Notes: generated by a model from the sequence alone, not told the origin. A stretch of 64,000 bases of DNA from Kibdelosporangium philippinense (GCF_021390435.2 NZ_JAJVCN010000002.1:1054001-1118000), one strand, 5' to 3'; counted from the stretch's first letter, positions 24,215 through 33,464 are shown. Numbers and translations are program-made.

Positions 24215-25492
24215 TCAGCGGACCGTGTCGATGAGCAGCTTGTGCTCGGGGGACGGGTCGCCGATGGTGTAGGCGCCTTGCAGGGATTCCAGTGCGGCCG
24301 CAACGGCGTCTGGCGTGTCCGTACGCAGCTCCAGGAGCGGATCTCCCGCTGAGACCCGGTCGCCGGGCTTCGCGTGGCATATGACGCCAGCAGCGTGCTG
24401 CACGGCGTCCTCCTTACGCGCCCGGCCCGCGCCCAAGCGCCAAGCCGCGACACCGACGCCGTATGCGTCGAGGGTTGCCAAGGTGCCGGATTCCTCAGCC
24501 GTAACAACGTGAACGTGTTTCGCCTTGGGTAGCGCGGCCTCCGGGTCACCGCCCTGAGCGCTGATCATGCGGCACCACGTTTCGTACGCCCCACCGCTGG
24601 CCAGCACCTCGACCGGATCTGTATCGATCCCTGCCAGAGCAAGCATTTCCCTGGCCAGCGTGACCGTGAGATCGATGATGTCCTGCGGCCCACCGCCACG
24701 CAGAACTTCAACGGACTCCTCAACTTCAACGGAGTTACCGATCGTCCGGCCGAGCGGAACTGACATGTCGGTGAGCAGAGCGGTGACCTTCCGGCCGTGC
24801 TGCTTGCCAATCCCCACAAGGGCTTCAGCCAACGCGCGGGCGTCGTCGAGGTTCTTCATGAACGCGCCGGACCCGACCTTGACGTCGAGCACGAGCGCCT
24901 CGGCGCCCTCGGCGATCTTCTTACTCATGATCGAACTCGCGATGAGCGGGATGGACTCGACGGTCGAAGTGACATCCCTGAGCGCGTAAAGCTTCTTGTC
25001 CGCTGGCGCCAACCCTTCGGTCGCCGCGCAGACAACGGCGCCAACGTCGGCCAACTGCCTGGTGATTTCGTCGGTGGACAGCTGAGCACGCCATCCCGGG
25101 ATCGATTCCAGCTTGTCGAGCGTGCCACCGGTGTGGCCAAGCCCACGTCCGGAAAGCTGCGGGACGGCCGCGCCACACGCGGCGACCAAGGGCGCCAACG
25201 GAAGCGTGATCTTGTCACCGACCCCACCGGTCGAATGCTTGTCCACGGTCGGCCGGTCGACCTTGAGGTCGAGCCGGTCACCGGAGTCGATCATCGCCTG
25301 GGTCAGCCGCGCGGCCTCGGCGGTGTCCATCCCGTTGAGGAAGATCGCCATCGCGAGCGCGGACATCTGCTCGTCGGCGACGACACCGCGGGTGTACGCG
25401 TCCACCACCCAGTCGATCTGGTCGTCGGACAGGCGGTGACCATCCCGCTTGGTTCGGATCACGTCCACAGCGGACAGTCGTTCTCGGCTCAT
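24215..25492 (-). CDS. deoA: Thymidine phosphorylase
   Basis: A 425-residue pyrimidine-nucleoside phosphorylase that cleaves thymidine or deoxyuridine with phosphate to the base and 2-deoxyribose-1-phosphate. DVIRTKRDGHRLSDDQIDW, DKHSTGGVGDKITLPLAP (phosphate loop), LSGRGLGHTGGTLDKLES (family signature) and VKVGSGAFM are all present. In related genomes it usually lies next to cdd; here a NACHT ATPase and a small gene on the other strand separate the two. Its start is only 66 bases from the divergent NACHT gene, so it must have a promoter there. Confidence 0.97.
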   Translation of the reverse strand: MSRERLSAVDVIRTKRDGHRLSDDQIDWVVDAYTRGVVADEQMSALAMAIFLNGMDTAEAARLTQAMIDSGDRLDLKVDRPTVDKHSTGGVGDKITLPLAPLVAACGAAVPQLSGRGLGHTGGTLDKLESIPGWRAQLSTDEITRQLADVGAVVCAATEGLAPADKKLYALRDVTSTVESIPLIASSIMSKKIAEGAEALVLDVKVGSGAFMKNLDDARALAEALVGIGKQHGRKVTALLTDMSVPLGRTIGNSVEVEESVEVLRGGGPQDIIDLTVTLAREMLALAGIDTDPVEVLASGGAYETWCRMISAQGGDPEAALPKAKHVHVVTAEESGTLATLDAYGVGVAAWRLGAGRARKEDAVQHAAGVICHAKPGDRVSAGDPLLELRTDTPDAVAAALESLQGAYTIGDPSPEHKLLIDTVR

Positions 25493-25558
25493 ACGACCAC
25501 CCTAAGTGTTTAGGCCTCACGGGTGAATGTGTGCTGACCCGATAACGGGCGCGGTCAC

Positions 25559-28537
25559 ATGATCGATCGTGGCGACATGGGAGCCGTCTGGAGTTGGCTG
25601 GCACCGCTGGGGATCGGCGTGCTGGTGCTCGCGATCCTGTTGTGGGTCATGAAGATCTACTTCGGCGAGTTGATCAAGCGGTCCGCCGTCCGGCCGAAAT
25701 CGACGGGGTTCACCCGGCTGCAGATCACCCGCTACCGCAAGTCGATCACCACGGAGTTCCGGCGGCACCGCGCAGGCTTCGCCGACGACACGATCGCGGA
25801 CATCACCAAGGTCTACGTTCCGCTGCAGTCCGAGCAGCATGGTGAACGCACAGACCTCTACCAGAACATCCGCAACGAGCTGAGGTCGGTGGTGGTCGGC
25901 CCGGCCGGCGCGGGAAAGTCGATGCTGCTCAAGAACGCCATGCTGACGTGGGCACGAGAGCCGACTAGGAAGGTGCCGGTCCTGGTCGAGCTGCACCGCT
26001 GCAACTCCTCGGCGGCCGAGCTGATCGATCTGGTCTCGGACGCGATCGGCCGGTGCCTGCCCAACCGGCGGCGCCGGGCCGACCGCGATCGGGCACTGGC
26101 CGCCAAATCGTTGGTCACCGGCCGGTTGTCGCTGCTTTTCGACGGACTTGACGAGGTCGGCAGGGACGATCACGACCGAGTGGTCCGCGCGTTGCACGAC
26201 TTCGCCGAACGCTACCGGGACTGCCAGATGATCGTGACCTGCCGGGACGTGGTGTACCAGGGTCAGCTCGACACCCGGTTCGGCCACAAGGTCTCAGTCG
26301 CCAAGTTCGACGACGCGGCCATCCTGCAGTTCCTCGGCAACTCCACGGATATCGACAGCACCGCCGCAGCCGAGTTGTTCCAGGCCCTGCACAAGAATCC
26401 GGCGCTGATGGGGCTCGCGCGCAGCCCGTTGCTGCTCTCCATGATCGTCTACCTGCACGCCAAGGTTTTCAGCAGGGCACGGCGCACATTGCCGACGTCG
26501 CGGTCCGCGTTCTACGAGCAGGCCATCACCCATTTGCTCAGACGCGACGCCGATCTGAACAGGTCCGGCCAGATCGAGGCCTTCGACGTCGCCGAGAAAC
26601 TGGCCGTGCTCCAACGCGCCGCGCTGAGCATGCAGGAATCCACCGGCGGAGACGACGCCGCAAGGCGGACGATCACCGACGGGCGGCTGCGCGCCCTCAC
26701 CCAGGAGATGCTCGCCGAGCTCAACCTCGCCCCCGAACAGATCAAACCGCTGCTCACCGAGATCGTCGACCGCAGCCAGTTGCTGTTCCCGCTCGACCGG
26801 CGCCGTTCCCAGTACCAGTTCCGGCACACCACGTTGCAGGAATATCTGACAGCCGTCGAACTGGCCGACGATCCGCAGCGGTTGCTTGACCGCTACGCCG
26901 CCGACCCGTTGGCATGGCGCGAAACCGTGAAGCTGTGGTGCGGTTCAACCTCGCGTGACTGCACGGAACTGGTCAGGACGATCTTCGCCGCGGCCGGGGC
27001 GCATCACAAGATCCTTGCCCTGGAATGTCTTTCCGAGGCCAGAAGGATCGACAGCGAGTTCGCCGACGAGATCATCGCTACGTTCCACGCCGAACTCGCG
27101 CTGCCAGGGCCGGACCGCGAGGCCATCGTCACCGCGTTCGGCGCGGTCGCGGCCGACCGGAGACCACGCGGCTACCAAGTACTGGAACTTCTCAAAGACA
27201 CCGCGCTCAAGGCCGAGTCACCGGCCAAGGCCCTGGCGATGCAGGCATTGTCGGCATCCGGCCGGATCGAAGCCGCGGAGGCGTTGGCCAAGCTAGCGAA
27301 ACGTGATCGCGTCGCCCGAACCTCGTTGCGCGACATGGGTGAGCTCGCGCTCCCCGTGCTCACGGCACGCGCGGCGGAAGGCCGCCGCTGGGCGGTCGAC
27401 GATCTGCGAGTCATCGGCACACCAGCCGCGGCGAAGGCGCTCGCCGGTCTACTGTGGTCAGGCGACGCACCGGTCGCGAAACGAGCCGCGTGGTGTCTCG
27501 CCGATCTGATCCGCAATCCGGACGTCGAGCAGGTCCTGCGGGACACGCGGTCAACCGGTTCGCAGCCCACGCTGGAATGGGTGTGGAAACCGTTCGCCAC
27601 GGACAAGGACGACCCGCTCGTCCTGATCGCCGGCCGGATCGCCCACCTGGTGAACACGACAGGCCAGAAGGACATCCCGCCGGAGATGACCGTGATCGAC
27701 TCGCGGATCGGCATCCCGCTGGCCATCCTCTGGTGTGATCACGACTTCAAAGAGGCCGAGCCGGATCCGGCTGCCCGCAAGTCGATCTCGAAGGCGCTCA
27801 ACCAGGTGTGGCCCAAACGCTGGAGTACCGGCGAGCTGGGCAGCGACATCGCGTCGGCCTTCGCCAACGCGGCGGCCCATCCGTCCGACGCGGCGCTCCG
27901 GCTGCAGTCGCTGGTCTTCACGGCCGCTGAGCTCAATCCTGTCCTCGAACGGTTGCTCGGCATGCTCAGGTGGCCGGTCAGAGCAATGGTCATCACGACC
28001 GTAGTGAGTGAGAGGTTCCACGACAACGCTGTCCGGCCGATCACTCGGCAAGCCGACTGGCTGACGATCCGCACCCGGCGACGGGACACTGGACGGCTCT
28101 GGTTGTCCTTGCGCCTCGCATGGGGGACGTTCGGCGCCGGTCTGGCAGTTCTGGGGCTGCTGCGTGCCGTGCTGACCCTCGACGGGAGTCTCGCCTTCGG
28201 ACCCGGCTGGCTCAGCATCGGCTTGTTCGCCGGAATAGGTTTGGTTCTGGCGATCGCGGGCGCCAATTTCCTCAGCCCGGTGAGCGAGTTCTGGTTCGGT
28301 ACCGCGATCATCACCGGGTTCGTCTGCACTGTGGTGACGGTGGTGTTCGCCGTGTCGACCCTCATCCATTGGCTGTCCCTGCCGATTCTCATCGGCCTGG
28401 TCGCCTTGCTCGCGGTCTGTGGGCTGGCCGCGTGGACCGCGAATCGATGGGACCGCAGGAGCAACAACGTTTTCCGGCGTTGCTGGGAGGCCGAGACCAT
28501 GCCGGCGAGCGGACGGACTTCCATTCTCGCTGGCTAG
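25559..28537 (+). CDS. Membrane-anchored NACHT ATPase (NLR-like), 992 aa
   Basis: A STAND-type ATPase. An N-terminal transmembrane helix (about residues 9-30) is followed by the NACHT domain: Walker A GPAGAGKS (114-121), Walker B LLFDGLDE (192-199), the sensor region IVTCRD, and the winged-helix motif FRHTTLQEYLTA. Residues about 480-720 look like alpha-helical HEAT-type repeats. About four hydrophobic helices lie between roughly 850 and 965. Bacterial NACHT proteins include antiphage NLRs, but this membrane layout could equally serve signalling. The start may instead be Met7 (25577). It is inserted between deoA and cdd on the opposite strand, with a small partner 18 bases downstream. Confidence 0.85.
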   Translation: MIDRGDMGAVWSWLAPLGIGVLVLAILLWVMKIYFGELIKRSAVRPKSTGFTRLQITRYRKSITTEFRRHRAGFADDTIADITKVYVPLQSEQHGERTDLYQNIRNELRSVVVGPAGAGKSMLLKNAMLTWAREPTRKVPVLVELHRCNSSAAELIDLVSDAIGRCLPNRRRRADRDRALAAKSLVTGRLSLLFDGLDEVGRDDHDRVVRALHDFAERYRDCQMIVTCRDVVYQGQLDTRFGHKVSVAKFDDAAILQFLGNSTDIDSTAAAELFQALHKNPALMGLARSPLLLSMIVYLHAKVFSRARRTLPTSRSAFYEQAITHLLRRDADLNRSGQIEAFDVAEKLAVLQRAALSMQESTGGDDAARRTITDGRLRALTQEMLAELNLAPEQIKPLLTEIVDRSQLLFPLDRRRSQYQFRHTTLQEYLTAVELADDPQRLLDRYAADPLAWRETVKLWCGSTSRDCTELVRTIFAAAGAHHKILALECLSEARRIDSEFADEIIATFHAELALPGPDREAIVTAFGAVAADRRPRGYQVLELLKDTALKAESPAKALAMQALSASGRIEAAEALAKLAKRDRVARTSLRDMGELALPVLTARAAEGRRWAVDDLRVIGTPAAAKALAGLLWSGDAPVAKRAAWCLADLIRNPDVEQVLRDTRSTGSQPTLEWVWKPFATDKDDPLVLIAGRIAHLVNTTGQKDIPPEMTVIDSRIGIPLAILWCDHDFKEAEPDPAARKSISKALNQVWPKRWSTGELGSDIASAFANAAAHPSDAALRLQSLVFTAAELNPVLERLLGMLRWPVRAMVITTVVSERFHDNAVRPITRQADWLTIRTRRRDTGRLWLSLRLAWGTFGAGLAVLGLLRAVLTLDGSLAFGPGWLSIGLFAGIGLVLAIAGANFLSPVSEFWFGTAIITGFVCTVVTVVFAVSTLIHWLSLPILIGLVALLAVCGLAAWTANRWDRRSNNVFRRCWEAETMPASGRTSILAG

Positions 28538-28555
28538 CGGTACTCTCGGCCGGGG

Positions 28556-29176
28556 GTGGTCGGAGTGGCTAACCGGGTCTTATGGGCTGCAATCACCGGG
28601 ATCGTCGCCTCCGCGGTGGTGGTGACCGTGATCGAGCTCGACGCGATGCGGCCAGAACCCGAACCTGTGGTCGACCTGGCAGAAGCCGAGGTCCTGTTCA
28701 ACCGAGCGGTCCATTTGGCTGAGAACAAGAGGTTCGACGAGTTCTGCCGGGAGATCGCGGAATTCCCGGACAATTGCCGGCGCACGGTGCAGTGGTACGA
28801 AAGCATCGGCTGGCAGCCAGGGCCAGCGCCACCGAAGATCGTCGGCATCGAGTACGGCAAGCCAGGATTCCCGCCGGTCATCCTGCATCTCACCGGCCAG
28901 CTGGAAAGCGGCAGCGCTTACACGGCCAGCTTCGGCGTCAACAAGGACCGCGACGGTCGGGTCTTCAGCTGGTATCCGGTCTATTGGAGTGGCGTGGACT
29001 TCGGACCGCAGACACCGAGGTGTGCGGCGAAACCACCTGCCCACCGCAGGCCGTACCGCCGACCACTTAGGCGGGCAGGTGTTCCGGGCCGAAGGCGTCC
29101 GGGAGTACTTCGCTCATCGGCAAAATCCCGCGTGGCGTGTCCAAAAGGCAGTCTGGGCCGCCGAATTCGTAGATGA
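28556..29176 (+). CDS. Small membrane-anchored partner of the NACHT protein, possibly frameshifted
   Basis: A protein of up to 206 residues following the NACHT stop by 18 bases. An N-terminal hydrophobic anchor (about residues 8-24) is followed by an extracytoplasmic-looking domain with paired Cys (FDEFCREIAEFPDNCRR) and VFSWYPVYWSG, which recalls NTF2-like small lipoproteins of actinomycetes. After about residue 150 the frame turns Arg/Pro-rich and runs 110 bases into cdd on the other strand. Another frame instead continues as TEVCGETTCPPQAVPPTT and stops at 29070, just at the cdd end, so a one-base frameshift near 29000-29015 is plausible. GTG at 28565 is an alternative start. Confidence 0.6.
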   Translation: MVGVANRVLWAAITGIVASAVVVTVIELDAMRPEPEPVVDLAEAEVLFNRAVHLAENKRFDEFCREIAEFPDNCRRTVQWYESIGWQPGPAPPKIVGIEYGKPGFPPVILHLTGQLESGSAYTASFGVNKDRDGRVFSWYPVYWSGVDFGPQTPRCAAKPPAHRRPYRRPLRRAGVPGRRRPGVLRSSAKSRVACPKGSLGRRIRR

Positions 29177-29456
29177 TCTGGCGGCAACGTCCGCATGGCA
29201 TCAGCAATTCCCCTGTGCCGCTACGGCAGGCCACAGCCACGAACCGGCCGCCGCCGGTCAGACGCAGCTGCCCGGCCATCGTGCACTCGGCACACAAACC
29301 CAAGCCGTACGAAGCGTTCTCGACATTGCAGCCTGTCACCACGCGGCCGTCCGAAACCAGAGCGGACGCGCCGACCTGCAAGCCGGAATACGGGCAATAG
29401 GCCTGGGCGGCGGCCGTGACAGCCGCCGCCCTGAGCATGTCCCAATCAGGCGTCAC
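29067..29456 (-). CDS. cdd: Cytidine deaminase
   Basis: A 129-residue tetrameric-type enzyme that converts (deoxy)cytidine to (deoxy)uridine. The zinc site is complete: GLCAECT (with catalytic Glu) and MPCGRCRQ; GCNVENASYG binds substrate. It overlaps the ABC permease gene upstream by 4 bases, so it ends the transporter operon: nucleosides imported are deaminated directly. The operon continuation to deoA seen in relatives is broken by the NACHT cassette. Confidence 0.97.
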   Translation of the reverse strand: MTPDWDMLRAAAVTAAAQAYCPYSGLQVGASALVSDGRVVTGCNVENASYGLGLCAECTMAGQLRLTGGGRFVAVACRSGTGELLMPCGRCRQIIYEFGGPDCLLDTPRGILPMSEVLPDAFGPEHLPA

Positions 29457-30730
29457 GAACCCTGTCCTCGGCGATAGATGAACCCGTCAGCCTGCGGCAT
29501 CCGCAGCCGTTGCGACGCGACCGCGAGCACAATCAGCGTCACGAAGTGCGGCGCGTACGGAGTCAGGTCACGTGGCAACTCGTCCACCGAGTAGTAGATC
29601 GCGTACAACAGACCTGCGGCCAGAACAGCCGAGCCCGCGGCGAACCACTTGCGGCGCCACAGTTGTACGACGACCACGACTACGAGCAGGAGCACCGCCG
29701 CGTACAGCAACGCAAGCACGGCGGGTCCACGGCCGGACAGTTGCAGACCGTCCGTGTAGCCGAACAGGGCCGAGCCGCCCAGCAGTCCACCTGGGCGCCA
29801 GTTGCCGAAGATCATTGCCGCCAGGCCGATGTAACCGCGGCCGTTGGTCTGGTTTTCCAGATAGTCCGCGCCGTCCTTCAGCAGCACCAGCGACGCGCCG
29901 CCCATTCCCGCGAGGCCGCCGGAGATCAGCACTGCCGTGTATTTGAAGGCGTAGACGTTGACGCCCAACGATTCCGCGGCCACCGGGTTCTCGCCACAGG
30001 ACCGCAGGCGCAGGCCGAACCTCGTGCGCCACAACAGGATGTAGCTGATCGGCACCAGCAGGATCGCGATCATCGTCAGCGGCGCCACCTGGGTCATCAG
30101 GCCACGCAGGATGCCAGCGACGTCCGAGATCACCGCCCGCTGTTCGCTTTCCAACCCTGCCAACCAGTTCGTGATCCCGGTTGCCGAGTAGGTGTCGAAC
30201 TTCGGCACCACCGGCGACTGCCGCGGGTTGCCCGACAGCGGCTGGAAGACCAGGTGCGCCAAGTACTTCGTCACACCGAGGCCCAGGAGGTTGATCGCCA
30301 CACCCGAAACAATGTGGTTCACGCCGAACGTCACGGTCGCGATCGCGTGCAGCAATCCACCGACCGCGCCGAACAGGATCGCCACCAGCAGGCCGACCCA
30401 GACGCCACCGTAGTACGAACCCCATGCGGCGCCCCAGGTTCCGAGAATCATCATGCCCTCGAGACCGATGTTCACGACACCCGCGCGCTCCGCCCACAGA
30501 CCGCCGAGGGCGGCCAACAGGATCGGCAACGCCAGCCGCAGAGCGGTCTGGGTTGTGGTTGATGAGGTCAGGTCCACGTTGCCGGTCAGGTACGAAGCCG
30601 TTGACAGCACAGCGATCGCACCGACCGCCCACAGCACGCCCATCAACCAGCCGGGCAGCTTGCGTCGCTTCGGTGGTTCGGCGACGTGCACAGGCCCGGC
30701 GACCGGGCTGTCCGCGATACCGGCGGCCAT
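29453..30730 (-). CDS. Nucleoside ABC transporter permease 2 (BMP-type)
   Basis: A 425-residue integral membrane protein with about ten predicted helices. The conserved block GLEGMMILGTWGAAWGSY, LRSCGENPVAAESLGVNVYAFKY and GLAGMGGASLVLLKDGADY is typical of BPD_transp_2 permeases that work with BMP-family receptors to import nucleosides. An N-terminal extension with PKRRKLPGW precedes the first helix. It overlaps cdd by 4 bases and its start shares one base with the stop of permease 1. With permease 1 it forms the heterodimeric channel. Confidence 0.93.
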   Translation of the reverse strand: MAAGIADSPVAGPVHVAEPPKRRKLPGWLMGVLWAVGAIAVLSTASYLTGNVDLTSSTTTQTALRLALPILLAALGGLWAERAGVVNIGLEGMMILGTWGAAWGSYYGGVWVGLLVAILFGAVGGLLHAIATVTFGVNHIVSGVAINLLGLGVTKYLAHLVFQPLSGNPRQSPVVPKFDTYSATGITNWLAGLESEQRAVISDVAGILRGLMTQVAPLTMIAILLVPISYILLWRTRFGLRLRSCGENPVAAESLGVNVYAFKYTAVLISGGLAGMGGASLVLLKDGADYLENQTNGRGYIGLAAMIFGNWRPGGLLGGSALFGYTDGLQLSGRGPAVLALLYAAVLLLVVVVVVQLWRRKWFAAGSAVLAAGLLYAIYYSVDELPRDLTPYAPHFVTLIVLAVASQRLRMPQADGFIYRRGQGS

Positions 30731-31845
30731 CAGGCACCTCCCGTCGAAGAGCCGGCTGCAGTGCTATCCGAGGCGTCGCTGGTATCCCGGCCGAGTTGAC
30801 GGCCGACACGGCGTTGCTCAGCCGCGAGCTCGACCCGGCGCACGATCTCGTACGCGATGACCACGGACAGCACGATGGCTCCCTGCATGATCGTCGTGAT
30901 CTCCTGCGGCACGCCCACGTTGTCCAGCGACACCGCGGACTTGTCGAGGAACGCCCACAGCACCGCACCCAATGCGATACCGCCTGGGTGGTTACGGCCC
31001 AGGAGTGCGACCGCGATACCCGCGAACCCGTAGCCCGCAGGCGAAGTCTGCAGGTACTCGTGGTCCCGGCCGAGCAGTTCCGGCAGCGCCGTCAACCCGG
31101 CGACACCGCCGGACAACAGCATTGCCGTCAGGATCATCTTGCGGGCGTCGACGCCACCCGCCGTCGCCGCGGTCGGCGACTCACCGCTTGCTTTGAGCTC
31201 GAAGCCGAAGCGGGTTCGGTTGAGCAGGACCCAGTAGCCGTAGCCGACGAGTGCCGCGACGAACACGAAGCCGAACAGGGTTCCGTTGTCGCCGAACGGG
31301 ATTCCTGGCATCCAGCCGGACTCCGGGATCGGCTCGGTGCCGATGTTGTTTCCTACCTGGACACCGAAGGCGTCCGTGCTCACCAGGTAGGCGATCAGGC
31401 CGATCGCGATGGCGTTCAACATGATCGTCGAGATCACCTCGGACACCCCGCGGTAGACCTTCAGCAACGCCGGGACCAGCGCGTAGAGCGCACCGGCCAC
31501 GATCGCGACGATGATGATCACCAGGGTGTGGATGCCGGGCGGCAACGCGATCCCGCCACCGACGATCGCCGCCACCACCGCGGCGAACCGGTACTGGCCC
31601 TCGACACCGATGTTGAACAGGTTCATCTGGAAGCCGATCGCGACCGCCAAGCCTGCCAGGTAGTACACCGCGCCGCTGTTGAGCGTGTCGACCGCGGTCG
31701 TGCCACGGAACAGCTGGCCGATCATCGCGCCGAACGCCTCAAGCGGGTTGTCGCCCGAGATCAGCAAAGCGATCGTGCACAGCAGCACCGAGAACACGAT
31801 CGCCAGTGCCGGCGGCAGGAGCTTGGCACGAAGGGTGGTCTTCAC
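30730..31845 (-). CDS. Nucleoside ABC transporter permease 1 (BMP-type)
   Basis: A 371-residue membrane protein with about nine helices. GFQMNLFNIGVEGQYRFAA and FGFELKASGESPTAATAGGVDARK are family landmarks; the latter is the cytoplasmic coupling loop. The C-terminus is a soluble Ser/Thr/Gly tail. Overlaps both neighbours (4 bases with the ATPase gene, 1 base with permease 2). Part of the importer that supplies substrates for Add, Cdd and DeoA. Confidence 0.93.
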   Translation of the reverse strand: MKTTLRAKLLPPALAIVFSVLLCTIALLISGDNPLEAFGAMIGQLFRGTTAVDTLNSGAVYYLAGLAVAIGFQMNLFNIGVEGQYRFAAVVAAIVGGGIALPPGIHTLVIIIVAIVAGALYALVPALLKVYRGVSEVISTIMLNAIAIGLIAYLVSTDAFGVQVGNNIGTEPIPESGWMPGIPFGDNGTLFGFVFVAALVGYGYWVLLNRTRFGFELKASGESPTAATAGGVDARKMILTAMLLSGGVAGLTALPELLGRDHEYLQTSPAGYGFAGIAVALLGRNHPGGIALGAVLWAFLDKSAVSLDNVGVPQEITTIMQGAIVLSVVIAYEIVRRVELAAEQRRVGRQLGRDTSDASDSTAAGSSTGGA

Positions 31846-33365
31846 TTGGTGGCCTCCCTCGGCGCGGAGCCGGTCATCGCACAGCCAAGATCCTCAGCGG
31901 TGACCGTCGACGGGTCCTCTTCGGACACCAGACGGCCGCGCAGCATGACCACGATCCGGTCCGACAGGCCGATCAGCTCGTCGAGGTCGGCCGAGATCAG
32001 CAGCACCGCGAGACCGGCCGAGCGGGCCTGGCGGATGTGTTCCCAGATCAGCGCCTGCGCACCGACGTCGACACCACGCGTCGGGTGTGACGCGATGAGC
32101 AGCTTCGGATCACCGGACAGCTCCCGGCCGACGACCAGTTTCTGTTGGTTACCACCGGAAAGCGCGGCCGCGGCGACGTCGATCCCCGGCGTGCGCACGT
32201 CGTACTCGTCGACGATGCGCTGAGTGTCCTTTTTGGCCCCGGCGATGTCCAGCCACTGTCCCTTTGAGACAGGCTCACGGGTCTGGTAGCCGAGCATCCG
32301 GTTGGCCCACAACGGTTGTGTCAGCAGCAAACCGTGCCTTGTCCGGTCTTCGGCGATGTAGCCGATCCCAGCTTCGCGACGGGCCAGCGTGCCCAGCTTG
32401 GTGATGTCCTTGCCACCAAGGCTGATCGTGCCGCCGGTGCCCTTGCGCATCCCCATGATCGTCTCGACCAGTTCGGTCTGGCCGTTGCCTTCGACACCGG
32501 CGATGCCGAGCACCTCACCGGAATGCACGACCAGGTCGATGTCGTCGAGCACGGCACGCGCCGAGCCGGGTTCGGACAGGCGCAAACCGGAAACCGACAG
32601 CACAGCCGTATCCGTCACGGTCGATTCGCGCGTTTCCGGGCTGGGCAGTTCGCTGCCGACCATCATCTCGGCCAGCTGCCGTGAACTGGTCGTTTTCGGG
32701 TCCGCGGTGCCGACCGTGGTGCCGCGGCGGATCACCGTGATCGAGTCGGCGATCGCGCGCACCTCGTCGAGCTTGTGCGAGATGAAGATGAACGTGAACC
32801 CGTCGTCGCGCATCTGCCGCACGGTCTCGAAAAGGTCGTCGACCTCCTGCGGCACGAGGACCGCGGTCGGCTCGTCCAGGATCACGATCTTCGCGCCCCG
32901 GTAAAGGACCTTGACGATCTCGACCCGCTGGCGGTCGGCCACACCGAGGTACTCCAGCGCCACGTCCAAATCGGCGTTCAGGCCCGTTCGCTTGGCCAGT
33001 TCGGCGACCTTCTTACGGGCCTTCGCGCCGATGCCGTACAGGCCTTCCGCGCCGAGCACGATGTTCTCGAGCACGCTCAGGTTGTCAGCGAGCATAAAGT
33101 GCTGGTGCACCATGCCGACGCCGACTTTGATGGCGTCCGACGGGTTTTTGAACCGCACCGGCTCGCCGTTCACCTTGATGGTGCCCTCGTCCGGCTGCAG
33201 CATGCCGTAGAGGATCTTCATCAGGGTCGACTTGCCCGCGCCGTTCTCGCCGCAGACCGCGTGCACCTCACTGGTGCGTACTCGCAGGTGGATATCGCTG
33301 TTGGCGACCACCCCGGGGAATCGTTTGGTGATCCCCACCAGCTCAACGGCCAGGTCGTCAGCCAT
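31842..33365 (-). CDS. Nucleoside ABC transporter ATPase (two nucleotide-binding domains)
   Basis: A 507-residue fusion of two ABC domains, the usual form in BMP-type importers. The first half has a Walker A GENGAGKS, YLGVADRQRVEIVKVL in place of a strict LSGGQ, and VILDEPTAVL; the second half has a degenerate Walker A (GVEGNGQTE), a clear LSGGNQQK signature and LLIASHPTRGVD. GGGAGG five bases before ATG 33365 fixes the start; upstream in-frame codons run into palindromic repeat copy 4 and are not coding. Confidence 0.95.
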   Translation of the reverse strand: MADDLAVELVGITKRFPGVVANSDIHLRVRTSEVHAVCGENGAGKSTLMKILYGMLQPDEGTIKVNGEPVRFKNPSDAIKVGVGMVHQHFMLADNLSVLENIVLGAEGLYGIGAKARKKVAELAKRTGLNADLDVALEYLGVADRQRVEIVKVLYRGAKIVILDEPTAVLVPQEVDDLFETVRQMRDDGFTFIFISHKLDEVRAIADSITVIRRGTTVGTADPKTTSSRQLAEMMVGSELPSPETRESTVTDTAVLSVSGLRLSEPGSARAVLDDIDLVVHSGEVLGIAGVEGNGQTELVETIMGMRKGTGGTISLGGKDITKLGTLARREAGIGYIAEDRTRHGLLLTQPLWANRMLGYQTREPVSKGQWLDIAGAKKDTQRIVDEYDVRTPGIDVAAAALSGGNQQKLVVGRELSGDPKLLIASHPTRGVDVGAQALIWEHIRQARSAGLAVLLISADLDELIGLSDRIVVMLRGRLVSEEDPSTVTAEDLGCAMTGSAPREATK

Positions 33366-33390
33366 CTTCGCCTCCCGGAAACCCAGAAAA

Positions 33391-33440
33391 CCCTCGTGAG
33401 TGGTTATCAGGGTTCTAACCCGGATAACCACTCACGAGGG
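33391..33440. repeat. Palindromic intergenic repeat, copy 4 (inside the transporter operon)
   Basis: CCCTCGTGAGTGGTTATC (33391-33408) pairs perfectly with GATAACCACTCACGAGGG (33423-33440), with GGGTT-CT-AACCC inside. It lies between the BMP lipoprotein gene and the ATPase gene, which are co-directional, so it can act as an intercistronic hairpin protecting the receptor mRNA or partly terminating before the ATPase. Confidence 0.88.
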
Positions 33441-33464
33441 ATATTCAGCCTTTAGTCCATCGTG

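Noticed and set aside
25493..29066. Genomic island or prophage around the NACHT genes
   Set aside because: No integrase, transposase, tRNA target or flanking direct repeats were seen, and base composition looks like the surroundings.
29510..32223. Long plus-strand frames opposite the ABC permease and ATPase genes
   Set aside because: Gln/Arg/His-rich composition without domains; the minus strand holds conserved transporter genes with overlapping starts and stops.
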